Shown here piece after piece: positions 1 to 5,897 of a stretch of 10,512 nucleotides of DNA. Source of the DNA: Candidatus Babelota bacterium (lineage in GTDB: Bacteria > Babelota > Babeliae > Babelales > Babelaceae); NCBI GenBank assembly GCA_003484685.1, contig DNBB01000006.1, forward strand, positions 41,716 to 52,227, written 5' to 3'. Every line of letters starts with the position of its first letter. Position 1 is the stretch's first letter. A program made the translations under genes and the position numbers. The notes under the pieces are model-generated. The model was not told where the DNA came from, ran no database searches, and was given only the letters and a program-made list of their open reading frames with translations.

Positions 1-1340
1 TTAGTCTCTGTTTTTGCATCCAAGGAAAGAACCATAGAACCTGTATCTGAAGCAAAGACAATATCACTCTCCGTTGCCGGGCCGACACCAGAAGAAAGGA
101 CAGTAACTCCAGAAAAAGTTTTTTTAGAGATTTTCTCAAGCGAAGAAACCAAGACGTCACGCGATGAATTAGTAGAAGCACGAACAATCAACTTAATCGG
201 TGCGCCATGCTTTTGTTGCGCTGCAGTCAAGTGTGCAGCAGAGCTGCCTGTTTTACGATCTGGCGCATTACCTTGCGCACGCATCTTATTCCATTCTGTA
301 AGTTCAACCGACCGCAAAACATCACCGGGTTGAGGCAACTCAGAAAAGCCTGCGATAACTACAGGAACAGAAGGATAAGCCTCTTTAATACTTTTGCCTT
401 CAGCGTTCTTCATAGAAGTAATTTTGCCCGGAGCGCCACCTGCGATAAATAGGTCGCCAATCCGCAAAATACCACGACGCGAAATAACTGTTGCAACAGC
501 ACCGCGCCCCTTTTCAAGACGAGACTCAAGTACATATCCACAAGGAGGAACATCTAAATACGTTTCCAAACCAAGATCATACGCTTGCAAAGCAACCGCT
601 TCCAATAATTCATCAACGCCCGTACCCTTAAGCGCGGAAATCGGGACAAAAATCGTATCGCCGCCCCACTCGTCCGGCTGTAAACCATGCCGCGAAAGCG
701 CGTGTTTAACTTCGTCAATTTGACGGGCATTTGCACGATCAATTTTATTTATTGCCACAACAATAGGGGTCCCCGCCTGCTGAGCCATTTCAAGCGCTTC
801 AATTGTCTGAGGCATGACGCCATTGTCTGCGCCCACAACCAAAATAACTATATCTGCGGTCGTAACACCATGAGCACGCATTACTGAAAAAGCTTCATGA
901 CCCGGGGTGTCAATAAAAACCACCTTACCATGAGCCGTTTTAGCCTCATACGCACCAATATGTTGCGTTATTCCACCCTTTTCGCGTGCAGCTACTCGTG
1001 TATTGCGAATATGATCAAGAAGTGTTGTCTTACCGTGGTCTACATGCCCAACAACCACAACGACCGGCGGGCGAATAAAAGATTTTGCACCCGCAACCTC
1101 ATCATGAAACTCAGATAACCCGCACGTTTCTTCTTCAGGAAAGCAGACCTCGACTTCAAAAAATTCGGCCACCTGCGCAACGACATCAGCGGTCACAACA
1201 ACATTTTTAGCAGCAACCACACCATGCTTTAGCAAAAAAGCAATAACACTAGTTATCGGCTTATTTAAGCGGGTTGCAAGCTCGCCGACAGACATCGGCT
1301 CACAGACCAGTACTGATTTATCCTTGCTCGCATTGGCCAT
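1..1340 (-). CDS. infB: Translation initiation factor IF-2, C-terminal part cut by window edge
   Basis: Initiation-factor GTPase that brings fMet-tRNA to the 30S subunit and promotes 50S joining. The reading frame is open from ATG 1340-1338 to the left edge (446 residues visible). Residues about 12-63 match the IF2 N-terminal helical domain. The GTPase motifs are all present: GHVDHGKT (98-105, G1), GGITQHIG (122-129, switch I), DTPGHEAF (144-151, G3), NKID (198-201, G4) and SALKGTG (235-241, G5). Domain II follows, and near the edge GVGPATESDI (418-427) marks the start of the domain III region. The C-terminal fMet-tRNA-binding domain lies outside the window. The N-terminal extension before the G domain is only about 95 residues, much shorter than in E. 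coli. AAAGGAG at 1346-1352 fixes the start. The gene lies 20 bp after the nusA stop and is probably cotranscribed with it. Confidence 0.97.
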   Translation of the reverse strand, partial: MANASKDKSVLVCEPMSVGELATRLNKPITSVIAFLLKHGVVAAKNVVVTADVVAQVAEFFEVEVCFPEEETCGLSEFHDEVAGAKSFIRPPVVVVVGHVDHGKTTLLDHIRNTRVAAREKGGITQHIGAYEAKTAHGKVVFIDTPGHEAFSVMRAHGVTTADIVILVVGADNGVMPQTIEALEMAQQAGTPIVVAINKIDRANARQIDEVKHALSRHGLQPDEWGGDTIFVPISALKGTGVDELLEAVALQAYDLGLETYLDVPPCGYVLESRLEKGRGAVATVISRRGILRIGDLFIAGGAPGKITSMKNAEGKSIKEAYPSVPVVIAGFSELPQPGDVLRSVELTEWNKMRAQGNAPDRKTGSSAAHLTAAQQKHGAPIKLIVRASTNSSRDVLVSSLEKISKKTFSGVTVLSSGVGPATESDIVFASDTGSMVLSLDAKTET

Positions 1341-1360
1341 AGAAACTCCTTTATAGCAGC

Positions 1361-2485
1361 TTATTTTTCCTCATCTACAAAATCTTCAAACGTAGAAAAA
1401 TCTCCAAGATCTCGCGTTTTTTCATCTGCCGACTCAGCAGCAGTAAACATGTCCGCCAAGCTTTCACCCGATTCCTCAAGACCCTTAACTAGTTCAATAT
1501 CAAGGCCCGTCAAACGTGAAGCGAGCGCAATATTCTTACCACCCTTGCCAATAGCAACTGAACGTTGATCTTCATCAACCCAAACACGCGCAATATCGCC
1601 AGAAATTTCTACGCGTTCAACCTCAGCCGGCTTGAGCGAGTCACGAACTAAACGCTCTAAATCATCCGTATACACTAGAATGTCTATTTTCTCACCCGCA
1701 AGCTCGCGTAAAATTGGCTTAATACGAGCTCCGCCGACACCAACACAGGTACCAACAGGATCAATATTCTTATCATTCGACGCGACAACAACCTTTGACT
1801 TATACCCAGCGATTCTAACAATTTTTTTAACTTCAACGATTCGATCAAAAACCTCAGGTATTTCAAGCTCAAACAATTGGCGCAAAAATGCCTCAGAAAC
1901 ACGATCTAAAACAATTTGGTTTTCATTGCGCGGCTCAGCCAAAACTTCCTTAACCAAAGCACGCAATGCATAGCCAGCAACACAACGCTCAGCGGGTATC
2001 ATCAAGCTCTTAGGCAAAAATGCGAACGCATCTTGAATCTTAACAACAGCGCCTCCCATTTCACACTTATGAACAACGCCCGACATAATTGAGCCTTCTT
2101 TGGGCTTAAATTCTTCGTAGACCTGTGCAGCTTCAAGCTGACGAACGCGTTGAGAAATAAATTGCTTGGCACGCAGTATCTCAATACGACCAATAACCCC
2201 ATCAAACGGAACGCGTATTTTTTCGCCGACTTCCGTATCAGCTTTAACTGATCGCGCTTTTCGTATGCTAATCTGCGAGAGCTCATCAACAACAGTACCG
2301 ACAACCTCTTTCCAAACTAAAACATCAATTTTATCGGCAGTTTTGTTATACACAGCCTCAAGCTGGAGCTCCGGATATTTTTTTTCGTATGCCGCTAACA
2401 TCCCTTCGCAAACAATATTGCTCAAGGCATTGCGGTCTAAATCTCGTTCTTCAACAAGTTCTTCTATTATTTGAGATAAAATCAC
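1361..2485 (-). CDS. nusA: Transcription termination/antitermination factor NusA
   Basis: RNA polymerase-binding factor that modulates pausing, termination and antitermination. The 374 residues give an N-terminal polymerase-binding domain (about 1-125), an S1 domain (about 130-190, starting KEGSIMSGVV), KH1 with GVGGARIK (249-256), KH2 with GKGGKNIA (313-320), and an acidic tail (about 335-374). The length matches NusA proteins that lack the two C-terminal acidic repeats of E. coli. The start codon is GTG at 2485-2483, with AAGGA at 2496-2500 upstream; starting there gives the expected NusA N-terminus. The gene directly precedes infB, the classic order, but neither rimP upstream nor a ylxR-type gene between them is present. 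The leader side is occupied by the proposed replication origin. A likely extended -10 promoter lies at 2552-2560. Confidence 0.96.
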   Translation of the reverse strand: MILSQIIEELVEERDLDRNALSNIVCEGMLAAYEKKYPELQLEAVYNKTADKIDVLVWKEVVGTVVDELSQISIRKARSVKADTEVGEKIRVPFDGVIGRIEILRAKQFISQRVRQLEAAQVYEEFKPKEGSIMSGVVHKCEMGGAVVKIQDAFAFLPKSLMIPAERCVAGYALRALVKEVLAEPRNENQIVLDRVSEAFLRQLFELEIPEVFDRIVEVKKIVRIAGYKSKVVVASNDKNIDPVGTCVGVGGARIKPILRELAGEKIDILVYTDDLERLVRDSLKPAEVERVEISGDIARVWVDEDQRSVAIGKGGKNIALASRLTGLDIELVKGLEESGESLADMFTAAESADEKTRDLGDFSTFEDFVDEEK

Positions 2486-2551
2486 AGGGCACCGATCCTT
2501 GGTTTGCGTAAAAAAAACCTATCAAACCCTTTATTTCGACAGGACAACCAT

Positions 2552-2560
2552 AGTATACCA
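2552..2560 (-). promoter_or_regulatory. Extended -10 promoter candidate for nusA-infB
   Basis: Read on the minus strand, TGG is directly followed by TATACT (5 of 6 matches to TATAAT), an extended -10 pattern. No good -35 hexamer lies 16-18 bp upstream. It sits about 67 bp before the nusA GTG and is the best candidate between the origin and the operon. A 6-bp GAACCG/CGGTTC hairpin with a 3-nt loop at 2577-2591 lies just upstream, outside the predicted transcript. Confidence 0.5.
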
Positions 2561-2601
2561 TAAAAACATATGGGGGGAACCGCTCCGGTTCTTGGGGGAA
2601 G

Positions 2602-2610
2602 TTATCCACA
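2602..2610 (+). repeat. Left DnaA box
   Basis: An exact TTATCCACA on the plus strand, 14 bp left of the inverted-repeat arm that borders the AT core. It points oppositely to the right-hand pair at 2677-2695, so boxes face each other across the core. Confidence 0.8.
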
Positions 2611-2624
2611 TTTTTTATGCCTGT

Positions 2625-2673
2625 CTACTACTATTATATTTATATATATATATTTATATATTAATAGTAGTAG
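2625..2673. repeat. AT-rich unwinding element with mirror-image DnaA-trio arms
   Basis: A perfect 12-bp inverted repeat, CTACTACTATTA (2625-2636) and TAATAGTAGTAG (2662-2673), encloses a 25-bp core of A and T only (2637-2661). Each arm reads, from the nearest DnaA box inward on the 3'-5' strand, GAT GAT GAT AAT. This is the published DnaA-trio pattern (3'-[G/A]AT-5') by which DnaA engages single-stranded DNA in the bacterial basal unwinding system. On the right, only three bases (GTG) separate the trios from the DnaA box at 2677-2685. On the left the spacer is 14 bp. The repeat and the core are seen directly; the role is inferred. Confidence 0.8.
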
Positions 2674-2676
2674 GTG

Positions 2677-2695
2677 TGTGGATAAGCGTGGATAA
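2677..2695 (-). repeat. Paired DnaA boxes next to the unwinding element
   Basis: Two minus-strand boxes start 10 bp apart: an exact TTATCCACA at 2677-2685 and TTATCCACG at 2687-2695. They sit three bases from the trio triplets, where the basal unwinding model places the boxes that load the DnaA filament. Confidence 0.8.
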
Positions 2696-2754
2696 CTCGC
2701 TTTTTTCGCTTCCATTTTATTGATTTGATGCCTTGTTTCGTTGAAAAAAATGTA

Positions 2755-2785
2755 TGTGGATAGTGTGTGGACAAGTTGTGGATAA
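2755..2785 (-). repeat. Central array of three DnaA boxes
   Basis: Three minus-strand boxes with exactly 11-bp periodicity: CTATCCACA (2755-2763), TTGTCCACA (2766-2774) and TTATCCACA (2777-2785). The last is embedded in a 9-bp perfect inverted repeat, GGACAAGTT (2769-2777) and AACTTGTCC (2784-2792), with a 6-nt centre. Confidence 0.78.
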
Positions 2786-2897
2786 CTTGTCCGTGCTTTC
2801 TGGTAATGATCATTTGGAGGTGTTTTTCGCAGCTATTTGTTTTACTTTGCCTTCTTGATGGCTGTTTTGGGTGTATAGTGTTTGGCTTATGCACCGG

Positions 2898-2939
2898 TTA
2901 TCCACCATTATCCACATAGTTATCCACATACTATCCACG
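2898..2939 (+). repeat. Right array of four DnaA boxes
   Basis: Four plus-strand boxes with starts at 2898, 2908, 2920 and 2931: TTATCCACC, TTATCCACA, TTATCCACA and CTATCCACG. Spacing is 10, 12 and 11 bp, close to one helical turn. The array ends 11 bp before the stop codon of the uracil-DNA glycosylase gene. Confidence 0.82.
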
Positions 2940-2950
2940 TCTTTTTTGTC

Positions 2951-3508
2951 CTATAATTTCCTAAGTTTCTCAATGTCGGCAAGAAATTGTGGTGCTCGGC
3001 TCTTGTTGCGCAGGATGAAAGCTGGGTGGAATGTTGGAAGCAGGATTATTCCATTAAAATCTATGGGTTGCCCGTGGATTTTTGTTATTTGATAGATAGA
3101 TTGGGTCAATCCGCGAAGGGCAATCGAGCCAAGCGTGCAAATAATTCGTGGCTGAATGATGGTGATTTGTTCTAAAAGCATCACAGAGCGACCAATTTCA
3201 AGTTCTTGTGGGAGGGGCGTTCGGTTGTTGGGCGGGCGGCATTTGACAATGTTGGTAATATAAATTTCTGAGCGATTAAGGTTGCACAGCTCTAGAGCTC
3301 TGTTGAGCAGGCGCCCTGACTGGCCAACAAAGGGTCTTCCTTCAAGCTCTTCGTTTTTGCCAGGGGCCTCGCCGATTAGCATAATCTCAGCATCAGGATT
3401 TCCTTCGCCAAAGACGATGTTTTGGCTCTGTTCTATGTACAAGGGTGATGTGTAAAAATCGCGATGCGGTGCATATAATGCGTTGAGTAGTTCTTGTTTA
3501 GTTTGCAT
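2951..3508 (-). CDS. Family 4 uracil-DNA glycosylase, Fe-S cysteines mostly lost
   Basis: Base-excision-repair enzyme that removes uracil from DNA. The 185 residues carry the family 4 (UDGa) hallmarks: VFGEGNPDA (32-40), GEAPGKNEELEGRPFVG (46-62) with uracil-pocket residues, YITNIVKCRPPNNRTP (83-98), and PTFHPAFILRN (158-168) with the HPA loop. Length is normal for the family. Family 4 enzymes normally bind a 4Fe-4S cluster through four cysteines: an N-terminal CxxC pair just before a Pro-Leu, the Cys of KCRPP, and one about 15 residues later. Here only Cys90 of KCRPP remains. The N-terminal pair reads FYTS before PL, and the fourth site is in a Cys-free stretch (LEIGRSVM). The cluster is therefore probably absent. 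The start is ATG 3508-3506, without a clear Shine-Dalgarno sequence. The gene points toward the proposed origin, and its 3' end abuts the right DnaA-box array. Confidence 0.93.
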   Translation of the reverse strand: MQTKQELLNALYAPHRDFYTSPLYIEQSQNIVFGEGNPDAEIMLIGEAPGKNEELEGRPFVGQSGRLLNRALELCNLNRSEIYITNIVKCRPPNNRTPLPQELEIGRSVMLLEQITIIQPRIICTLGSIALRGLTQSIYQITKIHGQPIDFNGIILLPTFHPAFILRNKSRAPQFLADIEKLRKL

Positions 3509-3646
3509 GTTTGTTTATGGTAATGGTAAGACCATGGATACCTGCTTAGTGTATAAAAATTTTATTAAAGGGCCGATCTCTTTTATAGAATTGGGTATGA
3601 GGGAGTGATAAGGTTCTCAGAATAATATAATCCAGATAATAGTGGC

Positions 3647-3674
3647 TTGACTGCTCCCTTATAAACGCTATATT
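3647..3674 (+). promoter_or_regulatory. Sigma-70-type promoter for the 3713 gene pair
   Basis: TTGACT at 3647-3652 and TATATT at 3669-3674 are separated by 16 bp; each hexamer matches the consensus at 5 of 6 positions. The -10 ends 38 bp before the TTG start at 3713. Confidence 0.65.
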
Positions 3675-3712
3675 AGAAAAAGTTTTGGCCATTTTTAAAA
3701 AAAGGGAATAGC

Positions 3713-4246
3713 TTGAATCGTTTTTTTCTAACTTTTATGTTTTTGTTGTCGGGGCAGGTCCTAGCTCTCCCTATTTCGTATGCGCCAATGACTGCAGTTT
3801 TAGGTAAAAAATTTGCTAACACTAACTGTTTTAAATTTAAAAACAATTTTCGATCATCGCATAAGCCTCTCTTTTACTCACAAAAACAATGTTTTTCATC
3901 AAATCAATCTTTTCATGGGCCTATCAGTGGGGCTATAGCCTATTGGGCAACGAAGTCCTTGTGTTATGGTACAGCTGTAGCCGCTGCGAGTACGGCTGTT
4001 GTTGCGACGGGAGGTCTGGCAGGTGCAGCAACAGGAGCATTGGTGGCGGGTGCTACAGCTAGTGCTGGAACAGGTGCAACAGTGGTTGCAGGTGCTATAA
4101 CTTCGGCTGGGTTGGCATCGGATGCAGCAATGGTAACGATGGGCGCAACCGCGGCTGCCGGCGGAATATTGGAAGTTGTTGCCGCTGTCGAGGGAGCTTC
4201 GGCTTGTGCTGCAACTTTTTTTACCTTGATACCTTTTTTACCATGA
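3713..4246 (+). CDS. Exported Gly/Ala-rich hydrophobic protein of unknown function
   Basis: I do not recognise this family with confidence. The 177 residues begin with a signal peptide or membrane anchor (1-19, MNRFFLTFMFLLSGQVLALP). A basic, Cys-containing segment follows (about 31-70; Cys39, Cys60). Residues about 84-170 form a long small-residue region, almost entirely Gly, Ala, Thr, Ser and Val, with many GxxxG/AxxxG-like spacings (for example GGLAGAATGALVAG, 100-113). Such glycine-zipper segments pack as tight membrane helices. The tail is hydrophobic (TFFTLIPFLP). The composition recalls the eukaryotic IFI6/IFI27 family, but this is only a resemblance by eye. The start is TTG, supported by AAAGGGA at 3701-3707 and a promoter at 3647-3674; the next ATG (3737) would cut into the signal segment. 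The stop overlaps the next start as ATGA. Confidence 0.78.
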   Translation: MNRFFLTFMFLLSGQVLALPISYAPMTAVLGKKFANTNCFKFKNNFRSSHKPLFYSQKQCFSSNQSFHGPISGAIAYWATKSLCYGTAVAAASTAVVATGGLAGAATGALVAGATASAGTGATVVAGAITSAGLASDAAMVTMGATAAAGGILEVVAAVEGASACAATFFTLIPFLP

Positions 4247-4437
4247 TGTTATCTACTTTTATAAATAAGACGGTGATCCCCCTCTTGTTAGGAGGGGGAT
4301 CCTTTTTGATTTCCGCGTATTTGTTCGATCAGCCGATGCCTTCTCAGGAGACAGTGCTGGCGTTTGTTTTTGCGTTTATTGTTTGTAGCATTGCTCTACA
4401 GCGCTTTATGCCTAATAAGGGGCACTCCGCATTGTAG
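4243..4437 (+). CDS. Small two-helix membrane protein, coupled to the upstream gene
   Basis: A 64-residue protein with two hydrophobic segments (about 9-26 and 38-54) and a short polar loop, ending in a basic tail (MPNKGHSAL). No known family is recognised. ATG 4243-4245 overlaps the TGA of the upstream gene (4244-4246), which favours translational coupling. The frame stays open upstream to a TTG at 4204, but nothing there looks like a ribosome binding site. The pairing of a small membrane protein with a Gly/Ala-rich exported protein resembles some small toxin/immunity pairs; that is speculation. A strong hairpin plus T-run lies inside the coding region at 4275-4307. This could mean read-through control, or that the hairpin is the upstream gene's terminator and this frame is chance. 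The membrane pattern and ATGA overlap make me favour a real gene. Confidence 0.55.
   Translation: MMLSTFINKTVIPLLLGGGSFLISAYLFDQPMPSQETVLAFVFAFIVCSIALQRFMPNKGHSAL
4275..4307 (+). terminator. Rho-independent terminator-like hairpin within a reading frame
   Basis: A perfect 10-bp G/C-rich stem, GATCCCCCTC (4275-4284) and GAGGGGGATC (4292-4301), has a 7-nt loop and is followed after one C by five T (4303-4307). It begins 28 bp after the stop of the Gly/Ala-rich gene and lies 32 bp inside the 4243-4437 reading frame. Confidence 0.6.
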
Positions 4438-4460
4438 TGTGTTTTAAACCCTCTACCTGG

Positions 4461-5837
4461 TTAATTGAGATAAGCGCGTAAAAAGTCAGGCCAATGGTTG
4501 CTTTGAGCAAAATAGGTGTACTGATACGAATTATGGTGAACGTTGTTAATTCGGTATTCGGGGAAGTAGATGGAAATTCCGCGAGCACGGGCGAGATTTT
4601 TACCGCAAATATTGGCGGCTACAAGGTCTTTTGCCAGTTCTAATCCATTAACAAGCGTGTTTGCAAGGCGTATCATGTAATCTTCTGTAGCGATTGCATC
4701 TTCAAGCTGTACTGAGTTAAGGCGTTTGAGCAGGTTGCTATAGAAATCGAAGAGATCGATATAGCTTGGTTCGTCAAAATAGGTACAGAGATGACGGTTT
4801 CGACATGAGCGAATCAAGGCTTTGACGCTTTGTTTTTTCTGATGTTGTAGCCCTTCGATCAGTAATTGGGCAACGAGATCTATGTTTTGGTTAATAAGGT
4901 CAAAGTAGGCGAGATTGATAGCCGATTGGGTATAATCTTCGGTCAGTTTACCGTAGGTTGCATAGTACCCCGCCACAATTTGTTTAGAAATTTCTGCACA
5001 ATCGGTTTGGCCTTCGGCAAATGGTCTGAGGGTAAGATTGTAGTTGTATCCAGGCCCGAGGACAACTTCTTGTGAGGCAACCATCCAATTGGAAAAAATA
5101 CGACAGAGGGCTGCGGTTCCGGTCATTGCCATTAGGCAAGCGTCAAAGATCACAAAATCAATGTTTTCTCCATTGCGTTCTTCGCGTATGCGCTTGAAGG
5201 AGCGTATGAGTTTGTTGTCATCAAGGTAATTATAATTTGTTTCGTCAAAACAGATGCCCCGCTGGCATTCTTCCTTATGGGACTGTTCAGTAACTAATTG
5301 GTTGTATTCCATAAACGGAATGCTACGATCAAGTTCAATAAGGCCTGTACGCGTGTTGTAATGGAATAAATGAGCTGGATTTGCAATTCGTTTAAGGACT
5401 GGATTAAGGTCGCCAAAGCCATGATTCCAAAAGACGAGGGCAAAATGACGTGATGGGTATTTTTTGAGTGCCCATAGGGCCGCACTGGTGAGCGTTTCTT
5501 CGGCACCACTGTCCATGCAGGCGTCAGGTTCAACTTGAAGGACTTTGTTTTTTTCTAAATAAAGGCGCTTAGTGACTTTTGGTTTGCCAGGTGTTTTGAT
5601 GTCCAAGTGTACAACGACATTAAGGTTTTGATTTGAGCCGATCTCTGCAGCCTGAGCAAGATTTCGCCATGCAAATTGATATAGGTCGTTGTCTGCGGAC
5701 ATGTAAATGAGAAAGGTCCATTCTTTTTCTGCCAAAGGCGTACTATGATTTGCCTGCGCATATTCAACTTGTCCTGCGATCGGCAAGCAGCATACGCCTG
5801 CCCACAGTGCGCTAAGCGCCCTGCCTAACAATTTCAT
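4461..5837 (-). CDS. Secreted clostripain-family (C11) cysteine peptidase
   Basis: Caspase-like-fold cysteine peptidase of family C11, a group that usually cleaves after Arg or Lys. The 458 residues start with a signal peptide (about 1-29, cut near AQA/NHS). TFLIYMSADNDL (41-52) is the first core strand of the family. The catalytic His is His139 in FWNHGFGD (136-143) and the catalytic Cys is Cys234 in IDFVIFDACLMAM (226-238). SYIDLFDFYSNL (358-369) and GISIYFPEY (420-428) are further family landmarks. Both catalytic residues are intact, so an active enzyme is expected in the periplasm or outside the cell. The frame is open to 5879, but ATG 5837-5835 is chosen because GGGAGG (5843-5848) precedes it by five bases and the signal peptide begins there. 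It lies 60 bp after the comEC-like gene and may be its cotranscript or have its own promoter near the palindrome at 5857-5872. Confidence 0.92.
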   Translation of the reverse strand: MKLLGRALSALWAGVCCLPIAGQVEYAQANHSTPLAEKEWTFLIYMSADNDLYQFAWRNLAQAAEIGSNQNLNVVVHLDIKTPGKPKVTKRLYLEKNKVLQVEPDACMDSGAEETLTSAALWALKKYPSRHFALVFWNHGFGDLNPVLKRIANPAHLFHYNTRTGLIELDRSIPFMEYNQLVTEQSHKEECQRGICFDETNYNYLDDNKLIRSFKRIREERNGENIDFVIFDACLMAMTGTAALCRIFSNWMVASQEVVLGPGYNYNLTLRPFAEGQTDCAEISKQIVAGYYATYGKLTEDYTQSAINLAYFDLINQNIDLVAQLLIEGLQHQKKQSVKALIRSCRNRHLCTYFDEPSYIDLFDFYSNLLKRLNSVQLEDAIATEDYMIRLANTLVNGLELAKDLVAANICGKNLARARGISIYFPEYRINNVHHNSYQYTYFAQSNHWPDFLRAYLN

Positions 5838-5856
5838 AGAGACCTCCCATTTCCCC

Positions 5857-5872
5857 TGTATACGTGTATACA
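5857..5872. promoter_or_regulatory. Operator-like palindrome upstream of the C11 peptidase
   Basis: TGTATAC (5857-5863) and GTATACA (5866-5872) form a perfect 7-bp inverted repeat around GT, 19 bp before the peptidase ATG and just outside its Shine-Dalgarno sequence. The short centre suits a dimeric repressor site better than an RNA hairpin. No matching regulator gene is in the window. Confidence 0.4.
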
Positions 5873-5897
5873 TCACCAAACGTACTGCGTGCAGATT

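Larger units (their letters stand above)
2486..2950. other. oriC: Predicted chromosomal replication origin (oriC)
   Basis: This gene-free stretch contains ten matches to the DnaA box TTATCCACA. Five are exact (2602, 2677, 2777, 2908, 2920), four have one mismatch (2687, 2755, 2766, 2898) and one has two (2931). They form phased groups with starts 10-12 bp apart, so boxes face the same side of the helix. The group at 2677-2785 is on the minus strand; the one at 2898-2939 and the lone box at 2602-2610 are on the plus strand. An AT-only core (2637-2661) flanked by TAG/TAA triplets lies between the lone box and the next group, fitting a DNA unwinding element. The plus strand shifts from C-rich to G-rich across the region. 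The sequence shows the boxes and the core; origin function is inferred from the known bacterial oriC plan. A plasmid-type iteron origin is less likely because nusA-infB adjoins it. Confidence 0.87.

Noticed and set aside
394..1118. Plus-strand reading frames over infB
   Set aside because: They are shadows of the infB frame, which is open over the whole stretch and carries all GTPase motifs.
2571..2600. G-runs suggesting a G-quadruplex
   Set aside because: Only two runs of five or more G are present; the four tracts needed within a short span are not there. The 6-bp hairpin between them is more evident but weak.
2661..2894. Minus-strand 77-residue reading frame across the origin
   Set aside because: It overlaps the DnaA boxes, and its His/Thr-rich sequence is a translation of the repeats. 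No ribosome binding site or domain is visible.
2602..2939. Plasmid or phage iteron origin
   Set aside because: The 9-mers are the DnaA consensus rather than a private iteron. No replication initiator gene is nearby, and core chromosomal genes adjoin the region.
3509..3712. Small RNA or tRNA in the gap after the glycosylase start
   Set aside because: No cloverleaf or stable hairpin was found by eye. The gap is explained by the promoter at 3647-3674 and the 5' region of the glycosylase gene.
4438..4460. Terminator between the convergent small membrane gene and the peptidase gene
   Set aside because: The 23-bp gap has no stem-loop; the only convincing hairpin is the one at 4275-4307.
5838..5879. 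Fourteen-residue N-terminal extension of the C11 peptidase
   Set aside because: It would span the palindrome and the Shine-Dalgarno sequence, and would place the signal peptide internally.
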